The notes: generated from the letters alone by a model not told the origin. A DNA stretch of 28,763 nucleotides from Halomonas halophila (GCA_002433675.1 DJIP01000254.1:1-28763); one strand, 5' to 3'. Shown: positions 7,701 to 16,963, counted from the stretch's first letter. Program-made: numbers and translations.

Positions 7701-8200
7701 GGACAGAGCGGATACCGACAGTGCCGCGCCGCTGGTACTGGTTGGCATTGGCCGTTATGGTCGGCCTGGCCGACCAGGCCATCAAGGGGCTGGTGCAGGC
7801 GCTGATGCCGTATGGCCAGACCATCCCGCTAGCCCCGTTCTTCAATTGGGGCCACTGGTGGAACACGGGAGCGGCCTTCAGCTTCCTCGCCGATGCAGGC
7901 GGCTGGCAGCGCTATCTCTTCTTGGGCCTGACAGGGATGGTGACTATTGTCCTGACGATCCTGCTGTGCAGGCCCAGGCCCCGTCTGGAGGCGCTGGGGT
8001 ACAGCTTGATGCTGGGTGGCGCGCTGGGCAATGGCATCGACCGCCTGGTACGAGGGTATGTCGTAGACTACCTGGACGTCTACTGGCATGAGTGGCACTG
8101 GCCCGCCTTCAACCTGGCGGATATCGCCCTGTTCCTGGGTGTCATCGCCTTTGCGATTGCGGCCTTACGTGAGCGTCCCTCCCCCAGAGCGTCTGAGTAA
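7697..8200 (+). CDS. lspA: Lipoprotein signal peptidase (signal peptidase II)
   Basis: The 167-residue polytopic membrane protease cleaves signal peptides of diacylated prolipoproteins. Family motifs are present: WWNTGAAFSFL, then GNGIDRLVRGYVVDYLD with catalytic D124, then FNLADIA with D142. About four membrane segments are visible. Its ATG overlaps the ATPase stop, and lnt follows four bases after its stop, so all three are probably co-translated. lspA homologues linked to metal ATPases are known from lead operons. A separate housekeeping lspA elsewhere in the genome is likely but cannot be seen here. Confidence 0.95.
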   Translation: MRTERIPTVPRRWYWLALAVMVGLADQAIKGLVQALMPYGQTIPLAPFFNWGHWWNTGAAFSFLADAGGWQRYLFLGLTGMVTIVLTILLCRPRPRLEALGYSLMLGGALGNGIDRLVRGYVVDYLDVYWHEWHWPAFNLADIALFLGVIAFAIAALRERPSPRASE

Positions 8201-8204
8201 CGGC

Positions 8205-9707
8205 ATGGATGCAGAGAACCTGCCAGTCCGGTACATGACGCTTGCCGGCCGGATCTCTCCGGCCCTCGGCTGTTTCCTGGCCCTGACCGCCGGGGGACTG
8301 ACCACTCTCAGCGCCGCGCCCTTTGCGCTGTGGTGGCTGGGCCCGGTGGCGGTGGCACTGGTCTATTCCGGCATCCATGTCCTGACACCCGCTCAGGCCG
8401 GCCTCCGCGGCTGGTGCTATGGGGTGGGCCTGTTCGGCTCCGGTGCCTCCTGGGTCTTCGTCGCGATCCACGACTACGGCTATACGGGGGCGCCCCTGGC
8501 GCTCTTCCTCACCGGCCTGTTCGTGGCCAGCCTGGCGCTGTTCTTCGCCGTCCCCTTCTGGCTCTATCGCCGCGTCACGGGCCCACGCCTGGCCTTCCTC
8601 AGCTTCGCCGGCATCTGGGTACTCAGCGAGTGGCTGCGCACCTGGCTGTTTACCGGGTTTCCCTGGCTGCTGCTGGGCACGTCCCAGGTAGACTCGCCGC
8701 TGGCGGCCTGGGCCCCGGTGGGCGGGGTCTATCTGCTGTCGCTGATCACCGCCCTGACCGGCACCCTGGGCGTGGAACTGCTGAGACGACGCTGGTGGGC
8801 CGCGGCGCCCATCGCTGTTCTCTGGCTAGCCCCGATGGCCTTGCCGACCCAGTGGACCTTCCCGGCCGGCGAGCCGCTGCGGGTCGCCCTGCTGCAGGGC
8901 AACCTGGATCAGGCGATCAAGTGGACTCCCGAGGGGCAGCGCGAGGCGGCCAGTATCTATACGGCGTTGACCCTTGCACAGTCCAACGACTTCGACCTGG
9001 TTGTCTGGCCCGAGGCGGCCCTGCCGATGCTCGAGGAGGAGGCCCGGCCAATACTGGAGCGGGTGCAGTCCAACCTCGCCCCCGACACCGCCTTGCTCAC
9101 CGGCATCCTGCAGCGCGACGGCGGCGACTACTACAACGGCGTGATCGGCCTGGGTAACGCCGAGGGAAAGTACCGTAAGGCGCGCCTGGTGCCCTTCGGC
9201 GAGTACCTGCCGTTGGAGAGCCTGCTCGCCGGCACCATCGCCTTCTTCGACCTGCCCATGCCCACCATGACGCCTGGCACCGACGATCAGGAACCGCTGC
9301 GCGCCGCCGGAACCACCATCGGTAACGCCATCTGCTACGAGATCATCTATGCCGACCGGGTGGCCGAGCAGGCGCGCGACGCCGAGCTGCTGCTGACGGT
9401 CTCCAACGACACCTGGTTCGGACGCTCCATCGGCCCCCTGCAGCATCTGCAGATGGCCCGCCTGCGCGCCCTGGAGAACGGCCGCTATCTGATCCGCGCC
9501 ACCAGCAACGGGGTGACCGCCATCGTCGATACTCAGGGCCGTGTCACGGCCCGCGCACCACAGTTCTTGGCGACGAGCCTCCGCGGCGAGGCGCTGCCCA
9601 TGGTGGGGAACACACCGTTCACACGTACCGGTAGCTGGCCGACCTGGGTGTTGGCCGCCTTACTGGTGCTGCTTGGATGGAAACTCAACACACGTCGGTC
9701 TGGATGA
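8205..9707 (+). CDS. lnt: Apolipoprotein N-acyltransferase
   Basis: The 500-residue enzyme adds the third acyl chain to lipoproteins on the periplasmic face of the inner membrane. About seven N-terminal membrane helices (to about residue 220) and one at the very C-terminus flank a nitrilase-type catalytic domain. The Glu-Lys-Cys triad is visible: E270 (WPEAALP), K325 (RKARLVPFGEYLP) and C377 (GNAICYEIIY). The ATG at 8205 is four bases after the lspA stop; an in-frame alternative is 8235. A longer reading to 8088 would overlap lspA extensively and is not supported. Lnt in an efflux operon is unusual. It completes, with LspA, the last two steps of lipoprotein maturation; Lgt is not encoded in this window. 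Confidence 0.94.
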   Translation: MDAENLPVRYMTLAGRISPALGCFLALTAGGLTTLSAAPFALWWLGPVAVALVYSGIHVLTPAQAGLRGWCYGVGLFGSGASWVFVAIHDYGYTGAPLALFLTGLFVASLALFFAVPFWLYRRVTGPRLAFLSFAGIWVLSEWLRTWLFTGFPWLLLGTSQVDSPLAAWAPVGGVYLLSLITALTGTLGVELLRRRWWAAAPIAVLWLAPMALPTQWTFPAGEPLRVALLQGNLDQAIKWTPEGQREAASIYTALTLAQSNDFDLVVWPEAALPMLEEEARPILERVQSNLAPDTALLTGILQRDGGDYYNGVIGLGNAEGKYRKARLVPFGEYLPLESLLAGTIAFFDLPMPTMTPGTDDQEPLRAAGTTIGNAICYEIIYADRVAEQARDAELLLTVSNDTWFGRSIGPLQHLQMARLRALENGRYLIRATSNGVTAIVDTQGRVTARAPQFLATSLRGEALPMVGNTPFTRTGSWPTWVLAALLVLLGWKLNTRRSG

Positions 9708-9736
9708 TAATAGTCCAGTCGAAAAGGGAGAGAATA

Positions 9737-10804
9737 ATGGCTTTATCGGAACGTCACTCTAGTACAGCGAGGAAAGGTCCATGGTGGCAGCTCCGAGCAC
9801 GCTCAGTGGTGGGGGTGCTGGTCGGTTGGCTGGCACTCATTAGCGTTGCTCAGGCCGAAGAGGAGAACGAGTGGCCCCGCGGCCACTATCCGCTGCCTGA
9901 GGAAGGCAATGTGATCGGCGACACCTACCGCATAACGGTGGATGATCGAGGAGATACCCTGCTCGATATCGCCAGGCGACACAACCTGGGGTACAGGGAG
10001 ATCGTGCGCGCCAATCCGGATGTGAGTCTCTGGATTCCCGGCGAGGGTACCGAGGTGACCATACCCGGGCGCTTCATCCTGCCCGATGCTGAGCGCACCG
10101 GGATCGTCATCAACATCGCCGAGCTGCGCCTCTACTACTATCCGGAGGTTGACGATGGTGAAACGCCACGCGTTGAGACCTATCCCATCGGCATCGGTCG
10201 TGAAGGCTTCGGTACCCCCCTCGGTGTCACCGAAACCACCATGAATATCGAGAACCCTGCCTGGTACCCACCCGAGTCGGTCCAGCGTGAAGCCAGGGCA
10301 CGCGGTGAGAAGGCGCCCAGCGTGGTGCCTCCGGGTCCGGATAATCCACTGGGGGATCATGCCATTATCCTGGGTTTCGACGGTTACTTGATTCATGGCA
10401 CCAACCAGCCGGATGGTATCGGCATGCGTGCCAGCCGTGGCTGTATTCGCATGTTCCCTGAGGACATCGAGTCGATTTTCGACCGCGTGCCACCGAACAC
10501 CCAGGTCCAAATCGTCAACCAACCCATCAAGATCGGCTGGGAGGAAGAGCAGCCGCTGGTTCAGGCATTCCCGCCGCTGGAAGAAGAAGGGCACAGCATG
10601 TCCGCGTTGGAAGACACCGTCACACGCCTCAACCAACGCGGTGTCGAGGGCTTGAGCTTCGATGATGGACAGCTTCGCGGCCTATTGGATGACCCCAGCG
10701 GTCGCATGGTGTCCCTGAACCCCAAGCCGGCGCCGGAACCGGATAGAAAGCACGACACTGGCTACAAGGGTATCTACGCAGAAATCGCGCTGCGTAGGCC
10801 ATGA
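9737..10804 (+). CDS. Exported LysM-YkuD L,D-transpeptidase (ErfK/YbiS/YcfS family)
   Basis: The 355-residue product has a signal peptide (about residues 22-40, cleavage after VAQA) and a LysM-like domain (about 63-112). A YkuD catalytic domain (about 122-255) carries H220 (IHGTN) and the nucleophile C236 in SRGCIRM, and a variable tail follows. Family members make 3-3 peptidoglycan crosslinks or attach Braun-type lipoproteins to peptidoglycan, so the pairing with LspA and Lnt is functionally coherent (inference). The ATG at 9737 has AGGGAGAG seven bases upstream; an earlier in-frame ATG at 9677 lies inside lnt and has no signal peptide. The 29-bp gap from lnt suggests the same transcript. 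Confidence 0.92.
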   Translation: MALSERHSSTARKGPWWQLRARSVVGVLVGWLALISVAQAEEENEWPRGHYPLPEEGNVIGDTYRITVDDRGDTLLDIARRHNLGYREIVRANPDVSLWIPGEGTEVTIPGRFILPDAERTGIVINIAELRLYYYPEVDDGETPRVETYPIGIGREGFGTPLGVTETTMNIENPAWYPPESVQREARARGEKAPSVVPPGPDNPLGDHAIILGFDGYLIHGTNQPDGIGMRASRGCIRMFPEDIESIFDRVPPNTQVQIVNQPIKIGWEEEQPLVQAFPPLEEEGHSMSALEDTVTRLNQRGVEGLSFDDGQLRGLLDDPSGRMVSLNPKPAPEPDRKHDTGYKGIYAEIALRRP

Positions 10805-10972
10805 CGACGACATGGCGAGTCTTGTCAGTCTCGTGAGCTGACTCGGTCGTGGCTTATCCAAGGTCTATCGCCCTCTGCATGGCCACTGGCGGTGCGTTGG
10901 GGCTCGGCCTTCCTCGCCTACCAGGCACCGAGGTGCGGGCTCTGGCTTTGCCTGCGTTTATAGGCCCACCTT

Positions 10973-10987
10973 GCCGCATGGTGCGGC
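10973..10987. repeat. Short perfect inverted repeat between the L,D-transpeptidase and ctaG genes
   Basis: GCCGCA-TGG-TGCGGC is a perfect 6-bp-arm hairpin without a T tract on either strand. The surrounding interval 10805-11036 holds no gene I can support. The hairpin may be a weak terminator or simply a GC-rich palindrome. Confidence 0.3.
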
Positions 10988-11117
10988 GGGCTCCTAAGCT
11001 CACCATTGGCGTGCCGATTCTGGGGAGGGAAGGGCTATCGAGCTCGACGTCGCTCTGGGCTACCTGCTGCCGTGGGAGTTCTCACTGACCTGGTCGGCGA
11101 GCTGCCTGCTGGCCATC

Positions 11118-11891
11118 GTGCTCTACCTGCGAGGCCTGCGGCAGCGCAGACGGCGCGGCGAGGCCACCGGCGCGGGCCGAATCCTGGCCTACCTGCTGGG
11201 TGTCGCCACCATCTATGGCGTCACCCAGACTCATTACGACTACCTCGCCCAGTACATGTTCTTTACCCATCGGGCCCAGCACCTGGTGCTGCATCACGCC
11301 GGCCCCCTCCTGATCGCCCTGGCCGCCCCCTTGCCGGTACTGGCAGACGGCTTGCCGACTCGAATCAGACCCTTCCCCGGGTGGAGCCTGGCCGCGCGCC
11401 TGCTGCGTCCTGTTTATCGGACTCTGCAGCATCCACTGATCGCCCCCCTACTGTTCGTCGGGCTGATCTATTTCTGGCTGATTCCCGAGATCCACTTCGA
11501 CGCCATGCTCAGCGCTGATCTCTATCAGGTGATGAACTGGAGCATGGCGCTGGATGGGTTGCTGTTCTGGTGGCTGATCCTGGATCGCCGCTCGCCGCAA
11601 CAAGGCGGTCTCGGCTATGGCAAGCGTGTCGCCATCCTGTTGGCGGTGATCCCCCCGCAAATTCTCCTGGGCGCCTATATCACCTTCAGTCGCGACGTGA
11701 TCTTCGATGTCTACGAGGTTTGCGGTCGCGCCTGGCCGCTGGATCCTCTGACTGACCAACTCCTCGGCGGCCTGCTGACCTGGATTCCCGCCTCGATGAT
11801 GAGTGCCATTGGGGTTCTGATCATTCTCAGCTTTCTGTTCCGTGACGCCCGCAAGGAGGATGCCGCTGATGTCTCTCACGCCACACGCTAG
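11118..11891 (+). CDS. ctaG: CtaG-type cytochrome c oxidase assembly / copper-associated membrane protein
   Basis: Multi-pass membrane protein of the caa3-type CtaG group (not the CtaG/Cox11 group). It has helices separated by short loops and His/Met-rich motifs (FTHRAQHLVLHHAGP, and WLIPEIH near YFWL). The family is linked to copper handling and oxidase assembly. The coordinate given is the first conventional start codon (GTG, 11118, 257 residues). However, family-like sequence continues upstream in the same frame (GYLLPWEFSLTW, about 11058-11093), including the first membrane helix. No ATG, GTG or TTG occurs between there and the upstream stop at 10995. A purine-rich GGGAGGGAAGGG (about 11023-11034) precedes ATC at 11037, which may be a mutated or non-canonical start. 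The 3' end overlaps the next gene by 23 bases. Confidence 0.85.
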   Translation: MLYLRGLRQRRRRGEATGAGRILAYLLGVATIYGVTQTHYDYLAQYMFFTHRAQHLVLHHAGPLLIALAAPLPVLADGLPTRIRPFPGWSLAARLLRPVYRTLQHPLIAPLLFVGLIYFWLIPEIHFDAMLSADLYQVMNWSMALDGLLFWWLILDRRSPQQGGLGYGKRVAILLAVIPPQILLGAYITFSRDVIFDVYEVCGRAWPLDPLTDQLLGGLLTWIPASMMSAIGVLIILSFLFRDARKEDAADVSHATR

Positions 11892-12333
11892 TCTGCCGCG
11901 CCTGGCGAAACGCTGGTGCTGGGCCTTCCTGCTGCTGATCGCGACGCCCGGCACGGTGGCTGCTGCCGAACTGCAGGTCAGCGAGGCGCGTCTTCGGCTT
12001 CTGCCCGGGGACCTGCCCGCGGCAGGCTATTTCACCCTCACGAATACCAGTGAGAAGGGCGTCACCCTGACAGGAGCGGATAGCCCCGCTTTCGGCAATG
12101 TCACCATGCATCGCACTGTCAATCAGGATGGCATCACCAGTATGCAACCCGTCGCCCAATTAGAACTGGCAGCGGGGGAGCAGATCGAGTTCGCACCGGG
12201 GGGCTATCATCTCATGCTCATGAAACGGACTCGCCCCCTCGTTGTTAGTGACGACATCGAGGTGAACCTTCATTTCGCCGGCGAGCAGCGACAGCGTGTC
12301 ACCTTCCGCGCCGTGGCGCCGACAGCACAGTAG
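11869..12333 (+). CDS. PCu(A)C-type periplasmic copper chaperone
   Basis: The 154-residue secreted protein (signal peptide to about residue 33, VAAA-E) has the PCu(A)C (DUF461) fold. It carries the exact Cu(I) signature H(M)x10Mx21HxM: H81, M92, H114 and M116. Family members deliver Cu(I) to the CuA or CuB site of haem-copper oxidases together with SCO proteins. The ATG at 11869 is chosen because AAGGAGG ends nine bases upstream. The earlier ATG at 11860 abuts that ribosome site and is unlikely. It overlaps ctaG by 23 bases, and the SCO gene follows after 10 bases, so the three form one copper cluster. Confidence 0.92.
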   Translation: MSLTPHASLPRLAKRWCWAFLLLIATPGTVAAAELQVSEARLRLLPGDLPAAGYFTLTNTSEKGVTLTGADSPAFGNVTMHRTVNQDGITSMQPVAQLELAAGEQIEFAPGGYHLMLMKRTRPLVVSDDIEVNLHFAGEQRQRVTFRAVAPTAQ

Positions 12334-12343
12334 GGGGAGCAGG

Positions 12344-12922
12344 ATGCACCGATGGATCATGGCACTATTCGTGACCCTATGGCTTGCGGGCTGCAGCGAG
12401 CCGCCTTGGCAGACCAAGGATATCTCGGGGCTCTTGCCTCCCCTGGCGTTCGAGCTTGTCGACGAGAACGGCAAAGACGTCAACGCCGATCAGTTCCTCG
12501 GCAAGAGCACACTGCTGTTCTTCGGCTTCACTCACTGCCCCGATGTCTGTCCCACCACCCTCGCGCGCCTCGACGCCGCCACCCAACGCATGGATGAGGC
12601 GGCGCGCGACGACATTCAGGTGCTCTTCGTCTCGGTCGACCCTCGTCGCGATGACGCCGAGACGTTGCGAGAGTACACGGATGCCTTCGGCCCCCAGTTC
12701 ATCGGCCTCACGGGGGATAAAGCGGCCCTCGATGAACTGACACGCCGCTATCGGGTGACCTACGGGTATGGCGAAGAGGACAGCGAAGGCAACTATGATG
12801 TGTCGCACTCCAGCGCTGTTTTCGCCTTCAATGATCAGGGAGAGGCGCGCCTGCTGATCCTCGACAGCGATCCTATGGAGGCCGTGGTTGCCGACCTCGA
12901 AAGGCTTGCCAGCGGTGCCTGA
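12344..12922 (+). CDS. SCO1/SenC/PrrC-family copper chaperone lipoprotein
   Basis: The 192-residue predicted lipoprotein has lipobox LAGC (C17) and a thioredoxin-like SCO domain. Copper-binding C66 and C70 (HCPDVCP) and H156 (DVSHSS) are all present. SCO proteins assemble the CuA centre of cytochrome oxidase and also act as thiol-disulfide reductants. The ATG at 12344 follows GGGGAGCAGG and opens directly on the signal peptide. As a lipoprotein it is itself a substrate for LspA and Lnt, both encoded a few kilobases upstream. A 173-bp gap separates its stop from the convergent ACR3-like gene; nothing recognisable lies in that gap. Confidence 0.93.
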   Translation: MHRWIMALFVTLWLAGCSEPPWQTKDISGLLPPLAFELVDENGKDVNADQFLGKSTLLFFGFTHCPDVCPTTLARLDAATQRMDEAARDDIQVLFVSVDPRRDDAETLREYTDAFGPQFIGLTGDKAALDELTRRYRVTYGYGEEDSEGNYDVSHSSAVFAFNDQGEARLLILDSDPMEAVVADLERLASGA

Positions 12923-13095
12923 GTAGTCACTGTCCATCGCCCCTATCTTCCGTAGAGGATCGGTACGGTTCAGGGGGCTGCCGAGGGGGGCTTGGCTAGG
13001 AGTACGGTGCAAGGTTCGTCGTTGCGCCTTGAGGCAGCCGAACACCACGTTCGATCACATTTTACTCCTGGAAATTGGATGGGGAGCTGCAAGGG

Positions 13096-14067
13096 CTATG
13101 TGTGAGAGGGCTCCGGGATCAACTTGCCTGGCACCCATCTCAGGTACACCACCATGCCGAACAGCTCGACCAGCGACTGGAAGACGATGACCACCACGGC
13201 GGCTTGCCAGGCATCGGGCAGCGTCAGGGCGATGGGTAGCACCACGAAGGAGTTGCGTGTGCCGAAGCTGAAGGTCAGAGTCCTGGCTGATGGCGCGGAG
13301 AGCCGGAAGAGCCTGCCGAGGGTCTTGCCCAGGATGGCGGCAAAGGCCAGGTAGGCGACGAAGATCGGCAGCACTTGCAGCAAGACCCCGCCGAGGCCGG
13401 CCACGGTCGTCACCTGGGAGGCCGCGATGACAAAGACCACCAGTGCCAGCAGGGGTACGGGCAGTAGGCCCAGGCCATGAACCCACCGTCTGGCATTGAG
13501 GTGACGCTCGGCCAGCCGCTCGGTCACCCAGGCCAGGGCCAAGGGGGTGAGAATCAATCCCGCGAAGGCGCTGAGGAGGTGGGTGCTGATCGCTGCCTGG
13601 AACCACTCCGCGCCCAGAAAGAGCCAGAGATAGACCGGTAAAGCCAGCAACTGCATGAGCAACAGCACCGGCGTGGCGGCAATGGCTCGGCCCGCATCGC
13701 CCTTGCCTAGGTGGGTGAAGCTGATGAACCAGTCGGTGCAGGGGACCAGCAGCACCAGTAGTACGCCGGCCTGCACGGCAGGCTTCAGAGGCAACATGGC
13801 CATCAGCCCACCTAGGACCATGGGAATCACCACGAAATTACCGAGCAGCAGCGCCGCCAGGAAGCGCCAATCCTTGAAGCCCTGGCCGATCCGCGTCAGC
13901 GGCACCTGGGTGAAGGTGGCATAGAGCAACCCACCAAGCAGCGGCCAGAGGAAGGCTTCGAGCCGGGCAGTCGCGTCTGGCTGGCGAAGCCCGATGGCCA
14001 GGCCCGCCAGGATAAAGAGTAGATAGATCCAGGATTGCTGCCGTTCCATCCAGTCGCGCACGGGCAA
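13096..14067 (-). CDS. ACR3/BASS-superfamily arsenic resistance transporter
   Basis: The 323-residue integral membrane protein has about ten helices of the bile acid:Na+ symporter / ACR3 superfamily. A conserved Cys-containing helix (LVPCTDWFISFTHLGKGD) resembles the functional Cys region of arsenite exporters, and FGTRNSFVVLP is the second conserved helix. Family knowledge suggests efflux of arsenite or related oxyanions; with an ArsR-like regulator and a rhodanese in the same operon, arsenic or antimony is the likely target. The TTG at 14067 is preferred because GAGAGGG sits about five bases upstream. GTG at 14061 and ATG at 14049 are alternatives. It is last in a four-gene minus-strand operon. 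Confidence 0.85.
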   Translation of the reverse strand: MPVRDWMERQQSWIYLLFILAGLAIGLRQPDATARLEAFLWPLLGGLLYATFTQVPLTRIGQGFKDWRFLAALLLGNFVVIPMVLGGLMAMLPLKPAVQAGVLLVLLVPCTDWFISFTHLGKGDAGRAIAATPVLLLMQLLALPVYLWLFLGAEWFQAAISTHLLSAFAGLILTPLALAWVTERLAERHLNARRWVHGLGLLPVPLLALVVFVIAASQVTTVAGLGGVLLQVLPIFVAYLAFAAILGKTLGRLFRLSAPSARTLTFSFGTRNSFVVLPIALTLPDAWQAAVVVIVFQSLVELFGMVVYLRWVPGKLIPEPSHT

Positions 14068-14076
14068 GCGTCCCTC

Positions 14077-14400
14077 TCAGTGTTCCAGTAACAACCCGTC
14101 GGCCTGCCAGGCCCGTTTACCGCCCACATAGTGGAAGACCGCCGTGTAGCCGAGGCGGGTCAGGCGCTCGGCGGCACGGCCGGCCCGCTAGCAGTCCTCG
14201 CTGGCGCAGTACACGACGATGGTCGCCTGCTTGTCGGGAAGCCGTCGGGGCGCCTCGTCCAGGATATCGTCGGAGACGATGTTGATGGCCCCCGGCAGGT
14301 GCCCCTTGGCGAAGGCAGCGGCCGGCAGGGTATCCACCAGGGCGACGTTCCGGTACCGCCGCTGCCAATCCCGCAGGGTCGCGGTATCGATCGTTGGCAT
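14077..14400 (-). pseudogene. Rhodanese-like protein gene interrupted by an in-frame TAG
   Basis: ATG at 14400 (GGAG nine bases upstream) opens a rhodanese domain of the single-domain, arsenic-linked type (VALVDTLPAAAFAKGHLPGA, then VVYCASEDC). It stops at TAG (14188-14190) directly after the active-site loop. The same frame continues without interruption as RAGRAAERLTRLGYTAVFHY and on to GGKRAWQADG, ending at TGA 14077-14079. That is a complete 107-residue rhodanese with one stop in the middle. A CAG-to-TAG change would explain it. The full-length stop lies nine bases before the ACR3-like start, consistent with former tight coupling. The product would transfer sulfane sulfur. It is either a very recent nonsense mutation, a read-through case or a sequencing error. 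Confidence 0.8.
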
Positions 14401-14415
14401 GGCAGATCTCCGGGC

Positions 14416-14865
14416 TCAGGCGTGAGACGGCTTGGCAACGTAGCGGTCCAGTCCCCACAGTAGCAGGCCGAACAGCAGGTGCGGCAGGGCGGACGCCGGG
14501 ATCAGCTGGGGACCGATCGCCAGGCCGGCGAACCCCCAGCCCACCACGGGGAAGAACACCACCAGGATCACCCCCCATAGCACGGCGGCCAGGCCCAGCG
14601 CGGTCGGTAGGGTCTTGCGCGGGAAATAGCGCACGAACACCCCCGACCAGAAAGTCACGTAGGCCGTATGGAAGAGCAGGCCGACTGGCAACGGCAGAGA
14701 CCGCCCTAGCAGAGTCTCGGCGAAGGCCAGGGAAGGTGGCTGCGGGAAGGGCGATACGCCGGCTTTCAGCAATGTCACCATCACGATGGCGGTCAGCGCC
14801 GACACCGCGATGCCGATGCCGATAGACCTGAGCCAAGAAGGTTTGGCGCGAGTGGTTTGGATCAT
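14416..14865 (-). CDS. Small four-helix membrane protein of unknown function in the ars-type operon
   Basis: The 149-residue protein has about four hydrophobic helices (residues about 14-31, 58-75, 85-115 and 120-140) and no cysteines or His clusters that would suggest metal binding. I do not recognise the family. AGGAG eight bases upstream supports the ATG at 14865, and the rhodanese gene starts 15 bases after its end. Its position between an ArsR-family regulator and a rhodanese plus ACR3-like transporter suggests a role in oxyanion or sulfur-linked resistance. That is inference from context only. Confidence 0.75.
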   Translation of the reverse strand: MIQTTRAKPSWLRSIGIGIAVSALTAIVMVTLLKAGVSPFPQPPSLAFAETLLGRSLPLPVGLLFHTAYVTFWSGVFVRYFPRKTLPTALGLAAVLWGVILVVFFPVVGWGFAGLAIGPQLIPASALPHLLFGLLLWGLDRYVAKPSHA

Positions 14866-14919
14866 CTTGCGCTCCTCTTGATGACGTTGATGAGTGATCT
14901 TTGAGAAACCGGCGGCACC

Positions 14920-15258
14920 TTACCGGCTGCCGGAGGTGGGGCAGCGGGGGCCACAGCTGGCGTCTGACTCACGACAGCAAGCGCCGACCAGGTGGTCCGT
15001 CATTGCCAGCAAGGCGTCGAACTCCGCGCGGTAATAGACGAACTGGCCCTCACGGCGCGACGCAACCAGGCCTGCGACCGCGAGTTTCTGCAAGTGGAAG
15101 GTCAGTGCATTCGGCGCCGTACCCAGCCGCTCGGCGAGCTTGCCTGCCGCCAGGCCGGCAGGCCCTGCCGCCGCTAGCTGACGAATGGCCGCCAGGCGGA
15201 CGGGGTGAGCAAGAGCGGCTAGCTTGGCTGCCACGAGGTCATCATCATATTGGTCCAT
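14920..15258 (-). CDS. arsR: ArsR/SmtB-family metalloregulator
   Basis: The 112-residue winged-helix repressor has a recognition helix ([18 protein letters not shown]) and a beta-wing ([10 protein letters not shown]). A C-terminal cysteine cluster ([16 protein letters not shown]94, C95, C102, C106) is the likely As(III)/Sb(III) ligand set, as in ArsR variants that bind metalloid away from the DNA helix. The ATG at 15258 has no good ribosome-binding site. A TTGCAT/TAACGT promoter with 17-bp spacing places transcription start at or next to the ATG, so the message may be leaderless. It leads the operon to the membrane protein, rhodanese and transporter. It lies 46 bases downstream of merA in the same direction. 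Confidence 0.9.
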   Translation of the reverse strand: MDQYDDDLVAAKLAALAHPVRLAAIRQLAAAGPAGLAAGKLAERLGTAPNALTFHLQKLAVAGLVASRREGQFVYYRAEFDALLAMTDHLVGACCRESDASCGPRCPTSGSR

Positions 15259-15264
15259 GATTCA

Positions 15265-15304
15265 ACGTTAGATGAAACAATGATTTCATGCAATATTGAA
15301 ATCA

Positions 15305-15306
<2 letters not shown>
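15265..15306 (-). promoter_or_regulatory. arsR promoter with a perfect 10-bp inverted-repeat operator
   Basis: AATGATTTCA (15279-15288) and TGAAATCATT (15297-15306) form a perfect inverted repeat with an 8-bp centre. On the minus strand this overlaps the -35 TTGCAT (15288-15293); the -10 TAACGT is at 15265-15270. The repeat also overlaps the last two bases of the merA stop codon. AT-rich dyads of this kind are typical ArsR/SmtB operators. Confidence 0.7.
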
Positions 15307-16961
<1,655 letters not shown>

Positions 16962-16963
16962 GG

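Noticed and set aside
10849..11088. 79-codon plus-strand reading frame between the L,D-transpeptidase and ctaG
   Set aside because: No ribosome site, no recognisable motif, and it overlaps the ctaG N-terminal coding region in another frame.
14188..14190. TAG in the rhodanese gene as pyrrolysine or a recoded codon
   Set aside because: No pyrrolysine genes or recoding signals are visible and this bacterial group is not expected to decode UAG; nonsense mutation is simpler.
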